From Plecoglossus altivelis (lineage: Eukaryota > Chordata > Actinopteri > Osmeriformes > Plecoglossidae): a stretch of DNA of 64,000 nt. The stretch spans positions 19,386,165 through 19,450,164 of the forward strand of contig BROE01000022.1 of the NCBI GenBank assembly GCA_036571765.1, written 5' to 3'. Below are positions 41,201 to 54,848 of the stretch, piece after piece. Position 1 is the first letter of the stretch. Every line of letters starts with the position of its first letter. A program made the translations under genes and the position numbers. The notes under the pieces are model-generated. The model did not search any database and was not told the origin of the DNA. It saw only the letters and a list, made by a program, of their open reading frames with translations.

Positions 41201-44200
41201 TGCCTCTGGGATGTGTCAGTGCACACATCTCACCTGCCTCTGGGATGTGTCAGTGCACACATCTCACCTGCCTCTGGGATGTGTCAGTGCACACATCTCA
41301 CCTGCCTCTGGGATGTGTCAGTGCACACATCTCACCTGCCTCTGGGATGTGTCAGTGCACACATCTCACCTGCCTCTGGGATGTGTCAGTGCACACATCT
41401 CACCTGCCTCTGGGATGTGTCAGTGCACACATCTCACCTGCCTCTGGGATGTGTCAGTGCACACATCTCACCTGCCTCTGGGATGTGTCAGTGCACACAT
41501 CTCACCTGCCTCTGGGATGTGTCAGTGCACACACCTCACCTGCCTCTGGGATGTGTCAGTGCACACACCTCACCTGGAGAAAAGACAGTCAGACCTGTGT
41601 GTATGATGGACAAAAGACAGCCAGACCTGTGTGTATGATGGACAAAAGACAGCCAGACCTGTGTGTATGATGGACAAAAGACAGCCAGACCTGTGTGTAT
41701 GATGGACAAAAGACAGCCAGACCTGTGTGTATGATGGACAAAAGACAGCCAGACCTGTGTGTATGATGGACAAAAGACAGCCAGACCTGTGTGTATGATG
41801 GACAAAAGACAGCCAGACCTGTGTGTATGATGGACAAAAGACAGCCAGACCTGTGTGTATGATGGACAAAAGACAGCCAGACCTGTGTGTATGATGGACA
41901 AAAGACAGCCAGACCTGTGTGTATGATGGACAAAAGACAGCCAGACCTGTGTGTATGATGGACAAAAGACAGCCAGACCTGTGTGTATGATGGACAAAAG
42001 ACAGCCAGACCTGTGTGTATGATGGACAAAAGACAGCCAGACCTGTGTGTATGATGGACAAAAGACAGCCAGACCTGTGTGTATGATGGACAAAAGACAG
42101 CCAGACCTGTGTGTATGATGGACAAAAGACAGCCAGACCTGTGTGTATGATGGACAAAAGACAGCCAGACCTGTGTGTATGATGGACAAAAGACAGCCAG
42201 ACCTGTGTGTATGATGGACAAAAGACAGCCAGACCTGTGTGTATGATGGACAAAAGACAGCCAGACCTGTGTGTATGATGGACAAAAGACAGCCAGACCT
42301 GTGTGTATGATGGACAAAAGACAGCCAGACCTGTGTGTATGATGGACAAAAGACAGCCAGACCTGTGTGTATGATGGACAAAAGACAGCCAGACCTGTGT
42401 GTATGATGGACAAAAGACAGCCAGACCTGTGTGTATGATGGACAAAAGACAGCCAGACCTGTGTGTATGATGGACAAAAGACAGCCAGACCTGTGTGTAT
42501 GATGGACAAAAGACAGCCAGACCTGTGTGTATGATGGACAAAAGACAGCCAGACCTGTGTGTATGATGGACAAAAGACAGCCAGACCTGTGTGTATGATG
42601 GACAAAAGACAGCCAGACCTGTGTGTATGATGGACAAAAGACAGCCAGACCTGTGCGTCATGGATAAAAAGACAGCCAACCGGTCTGGTGAAACTAAAAA
42701 CAGCCACCTGGGCTTGAGCAAGACTAGCCAACTGGGTGAGGAGCGGAGAAAAGCACACTCCGCACCTTGTGAATAGCAAAAAAAACAGCCAAATCCGTGG
42801 TAGATGGAGAAAGACAGTCCAGACCACCTGGGTCTGGATGAGAACAAGACAGCCAGCCCTGTTGTGTGTGGAGAAAAGACAGTCCAGACCTGGGTATACG
42901 AGAAAAGACAGTCAGACCATGGGTGCTTGAGAAAAGACAGGTCAGACCTGGTGTGATGAGACAAAGACGAGCCAGACCTGGTGTTGTGAGAACAAATACA
43001 GCCACCCTTGGTGATGAGAAAAACAGTCAGACCTGTGGGAGAAAAAAACACAGCAAACCGTGGGTGATGGAAAAAGACAGTCGAAGCCTAGTTGCTGAGG
43101 AAAAAACATCCAACCGTGTGTGCTGGAGAAGACAGCCACGACCCTGGTGATAGAAAAAGACACGCCAACCTTGGGAGAGAAAAGACATCAGACTTGGTGG
43201 ATGAAAAGACAGTCAACCGTTGAGCTGAAAAAGACACCAACCTGTTGTATGGAGAAAAACAGCACGACCTGTGTATGGGAGAAAAACAGCCAGACAGTGT
43301 GTGATGGAGAAAAGAACAGCCATACTGTTGTGGATTGAGAAAAGACAGCCAGACCTGGGTGTGTGATGAATAAAAAAATAAGAAAAACCCCCCCAAAAAC
43401 CCCCCCCCCAGAAAACCCCCCCGCTTGTTTGTTTGGGTAAAATGAAAATATGGAAACGACAAAAAAAAAGAACCAGCCTCAAGAACCCCCTTGTGTGTGT
43501 GATGGAGAAAAGACAGCCAGACCTGGGTGTGTGATGGAGAAAAGACAACCAGACCTGTGTGTATGATGGACAAAAGACAGCCAGACCTGTGTGTATGATG
43601 GACAAAAGACAGCCAGACCTGTGTGTATGATGGACAAAAGACAGCCAGACCTGTGTGTATGATGGACAAAAGACAGCCAGACCTGTGTGTATGATGGACA
43701 AAAGACAGCCAGACCTGTGTGTATGATGGACAAAAGACAGCCAGACCTGTGTGTATGATGGACAAAAGACAGCCAGACCTGTGTGTATGATGGACAAAAG
43801 ACAGCCAGACCTGTGTGTATGATGGACAAAAGACAGCCAGACCTGTGTGTATGATGGACAAAAGACAGCCAGACCTGTGTGTATGATGGACAAAAGACAG
43901 CCAGACCTGTGTGTATGATGGACAAAAGACAGCCAGACCTGTGTGTATGATGGACAAAAGACAGCCAGACCTGTGTGTATGATGGACAAAAGACAGCCAG
44001 ACCTGTGTGTATGATGGACAAAAGACAGCCAGACCTGTGTGTATGATGGACAAAAGACAGCCAGACCTGTGTGTATGATGGACAAAAGACAGCCAGACCT
44101 GTGTGTATGATGGACAAAAGACAGCCAGACCTGTGTGTGTGATGGTGAAAAGACAGTCAGACCTGTGTGTCTGATGGAGAAAAGACAGCCAACCTGTGGG

Positions 44201-47200
44201 TAACGGAGAAAAGACAGCCATACCTGTGTATGGATGAGAAAAGACAGTCAACCTGGTTGTGATTGAGAAAAGACAGCCAGACCTGGGTGTGTGATGGAGA
44301 AAAGACAACCAGACCTGTGTGTATGATGGACAAAAGACAGCCAGACCTGTGTGTATGATGGACAAAAGACAGCCAGACCTGTGTGTATGATGGACAAAAG
44401 ACAGCCAGACCTGTGTGTATGATGGACAAAAGACAGCCAGACCTGTGTGTATGATGGACAAAAGACAGCCAGACCTGTGTGTATGATGGACAAAAGACAG
44501 CCAGACCTGTGTGTATGATGGACAAAAGACAGCCAGACCTGTGTGTATGATGGACAAAAGACAGCCAGACCTGTGTGTATGATGGACAAAAGACAGCCAG
44601 ACCTGTGGCTGCTCACGACACACAACCGCGCCAGACCGATAGAGAAAACACAGTCCAGGCTTTCGCATGCACGCAAAAGCAGACCTTTGTATAGAAAAGA
44701 CAGACGAGCACATCCTCGTTCTGTCCGGAATTATTATAGATCTAGCCTAGACTCTGTTCTATGTAAATACAGACAGTCACCTATACTCCGTCTCTCCCTC
44801 CGCTACAAACATCCACGCCTATATCGTCTCTCTCCTCTCGCGAACAACACCAGTCATCACCCTGCTCGAGAGACAGAAAAGACACCTCAGCAATCTCTCT
44901 GCAACCTGCATCAACATCGACAAGCTATAGCCCATCGTGTGTGTAAGGTAGACAATACAGCGATAACAGTAACAGTGCCGGAAAAAGATCAATGCTCGCA
45001 TCTCGGTCTAGAGAATATATCACCAGACCAACCGTCTGCCCTCTTATCCGAGCAAATGACAGCCAGACCTGTGTGATGAGAAACAGTCAGCGCCCACCCG
45101 GGTGGATGGGGATAAATAACATCATCACCTGTTTGAGAAAAAACTACGTCCATCCGCTTCTGTAATAATATAGCATGAAATACATCATTCTCAGACCTGT
45201 GTTCAGAGTACAAAGACAGCCAACCGTTGGAGTTACGGAAAATATAGCGACAATCATTACTCATGTATTTTTCATATAATAACATACTATCATCAGGAAT
45301 GTAACACATATAATAATCACCTATCTCAGTCACCTTATAATCTTGAATTGTGTAGACCAACACTAGATCGCTACTATTAGAGCCTGATGACTCACTAATG
45401 ACTAAGAGAGACACAGAATAGACCCAGCCATACCTGAGCACTGATATAAAAGACCACGCCAGCATCATCATTGTTGAAAGTAGAATAAGACATGTCCAGA
45501 CTCGAGAGACAGAGTATAGAAAAGAGCAGTAGCCCCAGACAATGTATTTGTTATGTAAACACAACCAGCCACACCCGTGTTAGGAAAAAGACAGCATACC
45601 GGTTGTGGAAAAAGACAGCCAGACCGGGTGTGAGAGAAAAAACATCACTATTACATCATCTCAAATAATGAGAAAGAGCGAGAACAGGTTCGAGAATATC
45701 CGTATCTATATGGAGAAACACAGTAGCTAGCCATACATGCTGCTGTACGTAGGAGAAGGTATACATGCCAGATACCCGGTGTAGAGAATGGCAAAAAAGA
45801 CAGACATGATTCCGGGTTGTGTGTGTTCTATGTATGAACTAAAGAATAGTCACACCACTCAACTACCTCACGACATACAACTGAACAGAAAGAAGTCACA
45901 CATTATCCATCTGTTGAGGAGAGCAACCTATCTAACACAGCAGACAGCTTTCTCCTCGCCCCACACGATTTTTACTCGGTGTTCCATGTAAAAGCAACAT
46001 CAGCACCCGAGGAAGAAAATGACAGCATATCCTTCTGCTGCTAATGGTAGAACAAAACAGCCAACCAGTGTGTGCATTGGAGACAAAGCACAGTCAGACC
46101 TATTTGTCTGCTGGCGAGAGATAAAGCCACATGGCCCAGACCTGTCTTAGGATAGCAGAAAAACACACACAACCAGACCTGTGTGTGATGGAGAAAAGAC
46201 AGTCAGACCTGTGTGTATGATGGACAAAAGACAGCCAGACCTGTGTGTATGATGGACAAAAGACAGCCAGACCTGTGTGTATGATGGACAAAAGACAGCC
46301 AGACCTGTGTGTATGATGGACAAAAGACAGCCAGACCTGTGTGTATGATGGACAAAAGACAGCCAGACCTGTGTGTATGATGGACAAAAGACAGCCAGAC
46401 CTGTGTGTATGATGGACAAAAGACAGCCAGACCTGTGTGTATGATGGACAAAAGACAGCCTATACTCGTGATTGCCTCCACCCGGAAACAAAACAGGGCC
46501 AGACCCGGTCTGATGAGAAAAGACATCAGACCTGGGTGCTGGAGAAAAAGACAGCCAGACCAAACCTGTGGGTCTGGAAAAAAGACAGCCAGACCTGTGT
46601 GTATGATGGACAAAAGACAGCCAGACCTGTGTGTATGATGGACAAAAGACAGCCAGACCTGTGTGTATGATGGACAAAAGACAGCCAGACCTGTGTGTAT
46701 GATGGACAAAAGACAGCCAGACCTGTGTGTATGATGGACAAAAGACAGCCAGACCTGTGTGTATGATGGACAAAAGACAGCCAGACCTGTGTGTATGATG
46801 GACAAAAGACAGCCAGACCTGTGTGTATGATGGACAAAAGACAGCCAGACCTGTGTGTATGATGGACAAAAGACAGCCAGACCTGTGTGTATGATGGACA
46901 AAAGACAGCCAGACCTGTGTGTGATGGAGAAAAGACAGCCAGACCTGTGAGTGTGCGGAGAAAAGACAGCCAGAACCTTTGTGTGATGAGAAAAGAACAA
47001 GCCATACCGTGGTGATAAAAAAAACACTACCAGCTTAATACATAAGGGGCTGTATGTATGCGAGGAAAAGACAATCAGACCGTCTATCCTGTGATGAGAA
47101 AACAGTCAGACCTGTGGTGAGGAGAAAAGACAGTCAAACCGGGATAAAAAAACAGCCAACTTGGAGAAAAGCCAAGGTCAGACCTGTGGGTGAGAGAAAA

Positions 47201-50200
47201 GACAGTGCAGACCCTGTGTGTTGATGGCGAAAAGACATCAGACCTGTTTATGAGGAAAAAACAAGCCAGACCTTGGGTAGAGGAGAAAAGACAGCCAACC
47301 TGTGGGTGAGCAAAAGACAGCCAACCTGTGTGTGAGGAGAAAAAGAGCGCAGTCAGACCTGGGCTTCAGGAAAAAAACATCCAACCGTGGGGATGCGAGA
47401 AAAACAGACAGACCTGGGAGAGATGAGAGAAATAAGAAACACAGGATCCTTGATGGACAGAAAGACAGCCAGACCTCTGCTGGAGTGGCGAGAAAAAGAC
47501 AGTCAAACCGTCTGAGTATGCAACACGAACAGTACAGCACCCTAGTATCTCTAGCAGAAGAACAAACAGTCCAACAACTGGAAATCCGAAGCAAAAACAC
47601 AGCCAACCCTGTGCGATGGAGAAAAGACAGTCAGACCTGTGTGTATGATGGACAAAAGACAGCCAGACCTGTGTGTATGATGGACAAAAGACAGCCAGAC
47701 CTGTGTGTATGATGGACAAAAGACAGCCAGACCTGTGTGTATGATGGACAAAAGACAGCCAGACCTGTGTGTATGATGGACAAAAGACAGCCAGGGACCA
47801 CTCGAGCTTTATCATACATAGACAGGTCTATATCTGTTTAAGTCCATGTATGGACCAACAAGGCGTAGCCACCTCCCTCGGACAGACCCTACACACACCT
47901 CTGATACACTTAGGGGTACTCGATTTGTTTGTGCATCGCGGCAGCTGGATTGCGTCGTGCAGCAGTGGGTGCCGACGAGCCATTGTGAGTGCGCGCTGTG
48001 GTAGTGCGGTGCCGGGCGATGTGTGCGGCATACGGAGTGGTAGCGAGGCGAGGGGAGCAGTGAGGGTGGCGGATACGCATGGGATGACGCAGTAGGGAAC
48101 GGAGGAGGGACGGGTGCTGTGAGTCGGCTGGCCGCTGTTGCGCGCAGTGTGGTGCGCGTGTGTGCGCGTCGTGTGGCGCGACGTGGTGTGCTGCTGGTTT
48201 GAAGGGCGCAGCAAGAGGAGGTAAGTGCGATGTGTTGGTGTGTGTAGGCGGAGGGACGTGGCGGATGGGTGTGCTTGGAGGAGGCAGTGCGTGCGTAGAG
48301 TGGGTGGAGGTGTATGGAGGCGAGGTGAGGGGACGGGGAGGTCAGATGGTTGATGGAGGTGGTGCAGGGGTAGCGGAGGGAGGGGACGAAAGATTGTGGT
48401 GGAGGGCGTAGAGAGAAGGGTGCATTGGTCTGTTGGAATATGAACCACCCTGGAGGTGAGATGGTGAAGAGTTTAAAAAGTGGTATGGTTGAGCACGTAT
48501 GAGGCGTTTACTTAAGCGGCAAGCAATGTAAACTCAGATCGTTTTATTTAAACAAAGAGGGAGGAGGGTCACCAAAAGGGAGGAGAGGCTGTCAGCGCGC
48601 GAAGCAACCCAACGAGCCTCTACCTGTCATTGAGGCGGCGCCAGTGGCACGCGACAGCCTCGATACAGGGCCACCGCACCCCGATGTCCGAGGAACGCAC
48701 CACGTTTGCCACTCGGACAAGGGCAGCTGGGAAGGTTGGCTCACATGGAATTATCCTGGGATCCTCCCTGGATGCCGTTAACAGGGACTTTAGGAATGCT
48801 GGACGGTTCGACGCAGACGGAACTCACCTGGTGATGCGCGAACAGTCCTTGAAACCACAACATTTGAATTCACTGTGCCAGAAAGACTTAGACCGTAGAA
48901 GGGACTGCGAATTTGAGATAAACGTTTGGATCATTGTCAATACACAAGGTCTTTGTTGAGCAGAGAAAGACAACACATAAACTCCCTGGAAACAAGGCTG
49001 GATTAGGAGAGCCTGATGAAAATGAATGCAGTGAAGCTGATTCAACTGGGAGCTGTTCATATGCAGCATGTCCCGCTCTCGTTTGGTTTACGAGCCAGGA
49101 CCAGCAAACAGGTAGGAAGGACACAAAAGCGTTAAATCTGGATGCTACAGGACATTTTCATAGTCTAGACCAATATAGCTAATCCATGTCGAACACTGGA
49201 TTTGAACAATAAGAGAAGCCGGTACTCCCCCCCGTCCGTCCACTAACCCCCTCCGCCTCACTAACCTACTCACTCTCCTCCCTCCTCCCTGTAGCTCTTA
49301 ACTCTCATCCCCTCCCCCGCCTCAATAACCTCCCTTCTCACAACCGTCCTCCCCCCTCTCACACCTCCCGTCCTCACAACACCCCGCTTCCCCTCCTCCC
49401 TCCCTCCCCCCCCGCCCTCCTCCCTTCCTCGGTCAGAGAGCCCTCGCTCCCTCCCTCCCTCCCCCCCTCCCTGTCCTCACCCCCGCGGGCACCTCCTCGC
49501 CGCCTCCCGTCCCGTCCTCCAGACGGCTGCCCTCCCTCCCTCCCGCCCTCCACGAACCCCCGGGTCCCCCTCCGCAGCCGGGTCCCACAACCTCCGCTGT
49601 CCCTCCCTCCCTCCCCCCTGCTCTCAACTCACCCCCGCTGTCCCTCCCTCCCCCCTCCCGCTCCTCACAACCTGCGCTTCTGGCCTCCCTCGCCTCCAGA
49701 GCCCCCTCTAACTCTCCCCCCATCTTCTCACAACCCTCCCTCCCTCAAGTTTTTAATAATCCTTCCCCCGGTTGTCACCATAACCCCTCACTCCCCCCTG
49801 CCTAAGCCCCCTCCCCCGTCTCCCCCCTCCCTCCCTGCCTCACCCTCGCCCCGCCCCCCCACTCCCTCCCCCAGCGCGATGTGCCACCGAAGTGGACAAC
49901 CCTGGCCAGTCGTCATAGCACACCAACGCAGGACTCCGGTGCGCGAGTGGCCGATCTGGGTCAAGCAGAGTGGCGATCCATCACAACCACATGGAAAGAC
50001 TGACGGCGCGAGACGCCGAGTACGGCACCATCGACGGGCTCATCGCCTCCAACGTGGGAGAGAGCACCCTGGCTGTGAGTAGAGACCATGTCCCACAGAG
50101 ACAAACAAACCATGTCCCACGGAGACAAACAGACCATGTCCCACGGAGACAAACAAACCATGCCCCACGGAGACAAACAAACCATGTCCCATGGAGACTA

Positions 50201-53200
50201 ACTACAGTATATGCTATCGATATAGTACAGTACAGTATAAGGGTTAGGATAGTATTGTGGTGATTGTAGTATAGAGGTTAGTATGGTATTGAAGGTAGAG
50301 GCAGGGTCCAGGCCTGGCTGGGTGGGTGGAGGGCAGAGGCAGGGTCCAGGCCTGGCTGGGTGGAAGGCAGAGGCAGGGTCCAGGCCTGGCTGGGTGGGTG
50401 GAGGGCAGAGGCAGGGTCCAGGCCTGGCTGGGTGGAGGGCAGAGGCAGGGTCCAGGCCTGGCTGGGTGGAGGGCAGAGGCAGGGTCTAGGCCTGGCTGGG
50501 TGGAAAGCTGGGTCCAGGCCTGGCTGGGTGGAGGGCAGGGGCAGGGTCCAGGCCTGTGTTTCTCAGTGGATCTGAATGAGATCCAAACAGCTTGCTGGCA
50601 TGTGTGTCTGTTGGAATTCCTGCGTTTCTAAAGAGTTCTGTTCTGTACTCACCAAGCTAGCCTACCTTGCTCCTTTTCATTCCCACACAGATTGAAACAT
50701 TCAGTTGGTTTTTTTAAAAGGTGTTTAGTTCAGTGAGTTGTGCTACAGTCTCTACAGAGATGCATGTCTGTGGCGGTTCATACAATTGGAACTAAACAAA
50801 CTGTTTTGTTTAAAGCGTTTTGGCAGCAGTGAGAGAATCCATCAAGCCCACACTCTAATCAATATCAGTTTAATAAACTTCAGCAGATCCACCCACTCTT
50901 AAACCCAGACAATCCCATATCGTTTTAATTACTAACTTTTGGGGGGATGTGGCCAACTGTTTACAGTAAAGTATGACCATTCTGCGTGTGTGTGTGTATG
51001 GTTGTGTTTGTGTGTGTTTGTGTGGGGGTGTTTTTGTGGGTGTGAGTGTGTATGGTTGTGTTTCTTTGTGTGTATGGTTGTGTGTGTGTGCGGTTGTGGT
51101 TGTGTGTGTATGCATGCTTGTGTGTGTTTGTATAGTCTTGTGTGAGTTGGTGTGGGGGTGTTTGTGTGGTGGCTGATGTTGGATCTATTTCAAGCTGTTT
51201 TCAAAGCTTCGTCACTGCACTTGGCAACAGAAAGCTTAGATATGCGTCTGCAGAATGCTTAGTGTAACTAAGAGCAGCTTAGTATGCACCCTGAGGAAGG
51301 TTAATAGGACCAGTGACCGCAGTGAAGCCCCCATTACACTGCAGCGTTGTGAGATAGTGACTGCTGTCTCTGTGTAGCTTTGTGAGGTACCGAGTGCTGT
51401 GAGGTAGTGACTGCTGTCTCTGTGTAGCTTTGTGAGGTACCGAGTGCTGTGAGGTAGCGACTGCTGTCTCTGTGTAGCTCTGTGAGGTACCGAGTGCTGT
51501 GAGGTAGTGACTGCTGTCTCTGTGTAGCTCTGTGAGGCAGTGACTGCTGTCTCTGTGTAGCTCTGTGAGGTACCGAGTGCTGTGAGGTAGTGACTGCTGT
51601 CTCTGTGTAGCTCTGTGAGGTAGTGACTGCTGTGTCTGTGTAGCTCTGTGAGATAGTGAGTGCTGTCCCTGTGCAGCTCTGTGAGGTAGCAAGTGCTGTG
51701 AGATAGTGAGTGCTGTCTCTGTGCAGCTCTGTGAGGTAGTGAATGCTGTCTGTGTAGCTCTGTGAGGTAGCGAGTGCTGTGAGGTAGCGAGTGCTGTCTC
51801 TGTGCAGCTCTGTGAGGTAGTGACTGCTGTCTCTGTGTAGCTCTGTGAGGTAGTGAATGCTGTCTCTGTGTAGCTCTGTGAGGTAGTGACTGCTGTCTCT
51901 GTGCAGCTTTGTGAGGTAGCGAGTGCTGTCTCTGTGCAGCTCTGTGAGGTAGTGAGTGCCGTCTCTGTGTAGCTCTGTGAGGTAGTGAGTGCTGTCTCTG
52001 TGCAGCTCTGTGAGGTAGTGAGTGCTGTCTCTGTGTAGCTCTGTGAGGTAGTGAGTGCTGTCTCTGTGCAGCTCAGGGTCAGCATGCTGATCTGCTCGCT
52101 GCTCCACAGTTCAGAACTGCCTACGCTCACAACAAAACTCCAAGCAAAACCATTTTGTTTGTTTCCTAGCTCATGTTTTAGAGTTCTTCTGTGTTCCAAG
52201 CGGCCTTGTATTCTTCTTCTTATGATGTCATAATATAGCTGTTGTATCATTATTATTAATGTAACTGTTATATTATTCATGGGATCCAACCAGCTCTCCT
52301 CAGTGGACTTCAGACTGCTGCTCAACACTGCTCCCCTGTGTCTGTCAGAAAGCACTGCGATGTCCCGGAGATGAGATCGAAATAAAAGGCTTAGCAGCCT
52401 GTGCGCATGTTGCGAGTCTGGCAGTGGGATTATATCAAATCTCCAACCCCCTGAGTAATCAGCAAGGGGGAGACTGCTGCTGTGTTCCCAGCAGGGGGCG
52501 CCGTCTCTCACTGGCACTCCGCACAACCACACCCCTACACGCACACAGAAACACATTCCTGGGCACACACTCTCCACCCTTTCCCCCTCCACACACACAT
52601 CTCCATACCCCCAACATACACAATTATAAACACTCCAGCCCCCACCACGTCTCTCTGTCTCGTACCAGGGTCTCTCTCTCTCGTATCAGGGTCTCTCTGT
52701 CTCGTACCAGGGTCTCTCTTCCTCGTACCAGGGTCTCTCTGTCTCGTACCAGGGTCTCTGCCTGGTACCAGGGTCTCTCTTCCTCGTACCAGGGTCTCTG
52801 CCTGGTACCAGGGTCTCTCTGCCTCGTACCAGGGTCTCTCTGTCTCGTACCAGGGTCTCTCTCTCTCGTACCAGGGTCTCTCTGTTTCGTACCAGGGTCT
52901 CTCTGTCTCGTACCAGGGTCTCTCTTCCTCGTACCAGGGTCTCTCTGTCTCGTACCAGGGTCTCTCTGTCTCGTACCAGGGTCTCTCTGTCTCGTACCAG
53001 GGTCTCTCTTCCTCGTACCAGGGTCTCTCTGTCTCGTACCAGGGTCTCTGTCTCGTACCAGGGTCTCTGGCTGGTACCAGGGTCTCTCTGTCTCGTACCA
53101 GGGTCTCTGTCTCGTACCAGGGTCTCTGGCTGGTACCAGGGTCTCTCTGTCTCGTAGCAGGGTCTCTCTGTCTCGTACCAGGGTCTCTCTCTCTCGTAGC

Positions 53201-54777
53201 AGGGTCTCTCTCTCTCGTAGCAGGGTCTCTCTCTCTCGTAGCAGGGTCTCTCTCTCTCGTAGCAGGGTCTCTGTCTCGTAGCAGGGTCTCTCTGTCTCGT
53301 ACCAGGGTCTCTCTGTCTCGTAGCAGGGTCTCTCTGTCTCGTAGCAGGGTCTCTCTGTCTCGTACCAGGGTCTCTCTGTCTCGTACCAGGGTCTCTCTGT
53401 CTCGTAGCAGGGTCTCTCTGTCTCGTAGCAGGGTCTCTCTGCCTCCACTGCAACTTGGACTGTTGTCTCTGCTGTCTGTCTGCTTTTTATTCATGACGTC
53501 TCTCTCTTTCCCTCCATATCTCTCCTGCGCTCTCCCTCCCTTTTCTCTCTCTCCCCCTTTCCCTCTTTCTTTCCTCCTGTTCTGTAACCCCCTCCAGGAT
53601 TTGCTAGATCACTCCTGCACATCAGGGAGTGGCTCAGGGCTGCCGTTCCTCGTCCAAAGAACCGTCGCCCGACAAATCACTCTTAACGAGTGTGTGGGTG
53701 AGTACCCAATCAGATCACCCAGTTTCAGCCAGCGTTGTAGAGAACGTCCTCCTTCCTCTCACACAGAAGGGCGGGGTCGTGCTGGAGGTAGATGTTGGTG
53801 GAGCTGCCCTCTGACCCTGGCGTCTCAGAGCTGCTGTCAGCCAGACAGCCAGTCTCCAGAGTAGTGTTTACCCCTGTTCAGCAGCCAGTCCCTGCATGGG
53901 CAGCCAGGGAATTATATTATTGGCTAACATGTTTGTTTGATCATGTGTCATTGGGATATAGTTATTGATGTGAAAGGTTAAGCTAATGAAAACCTTCTTT
54001 AGCTGTACTAAAATACAATGATAATATATATGACTTGTAATTTAGTGTGACTTTTGAGCTGGTAATTTCCCCTAAGATGTGAGTTGTGATTCCTGCCTAC
54101 CCCAGGTAAGGGGCGCTACGGAGAGGTGTGGAGAGGCCTGTGGCAGGGGGAGAGCGTGGCGGTGAAGATCTTCTCCTCCAGAGACGAGAAGTCCTGGTTC
54201 CGAGAGACAGAGATCTACAATACTGTCCTGCTGAGACATGAGAACATCCTGGGTGAGTGGAACCTTCCAGAACCTTCTAGACGCCTCCCTCCTCCTGGGG
54301 CCCGCACAGACAGACTGTATTTCTGTATTTTCCAAGCAAGACTCCAGTGAGAGCTGTGCTTGATCAGAGAAGTTATCATCTCAGCACTCTCTCGTTCTCC
54401 TAAAGGCTAATTATGGACTTGGCTTGTCCTCCGAACTGCACCTCTGGTAGCAGAACTCAGTTTTTAACACTACAGTATTACTGTTTTACGGTTGAAGGAA
54501 AGTATTACTGTATATAGAGTATTACTGTAGAAATACAGCTGTAAGACACTTGACGTGTTGAGGCATACATGGTCATATTTTTTGTCCATTTTCAGTTTTA
54601 AGACGCACATGAGGGTAGTGTACTGGCTGTGATGATGGACTGAAAAGCTGCACTTCATTGCACATGGGATAAAAATATGTGTGTGTCTGTGTGTGTTACG
54701 TCTGTCTCTGTATGTGTGTGTGTGTGTGTTTGTATGTGTGTGTTACGTCTGTGTCTCTGTATGTGTGTGTGTCTGTT

Positions 54778-54848
<71 letters not shown>

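Larger units (their letters stand above)
41576..47795. repeat. Large 32-bp satellite array (about 6.2 kb) with noisy inserts
   Basis: The unit gacaaaagacagccagacct plus gtgtgtatgatg is perfect in blocks 41600-42655, 43550-44140, 44310-44610, 46205-46460, 46585-46925 and 47640-47795. Between them the motif is degraded by frequent indels or vanishes. Long minus-strand open frames across it are an effect of the stop-free unit. Confidence 0.95.

Noticed and set aside
41536..43051. Very long minus-strand open frames (345-541 residues) with a repeating SGCLLSIIHTGLAVF pattern
   Set aside because: They are translations of the 32-bp satellite, which has no stop in three frames. The frame cycles every 96 bp and there is no gene context.
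48000..48450. Arg/Gly/Val-rich frames as a real gene
   Set aside because: The sequence is G/T-rich and irregular, in a low-quality area, without a domain or exon borders.
52424..53864. 460-residue serine/arginine/leucine-rich frame
   Set aside because: Runs through the 21-bp array and then across the GS exon in the wrong frame.
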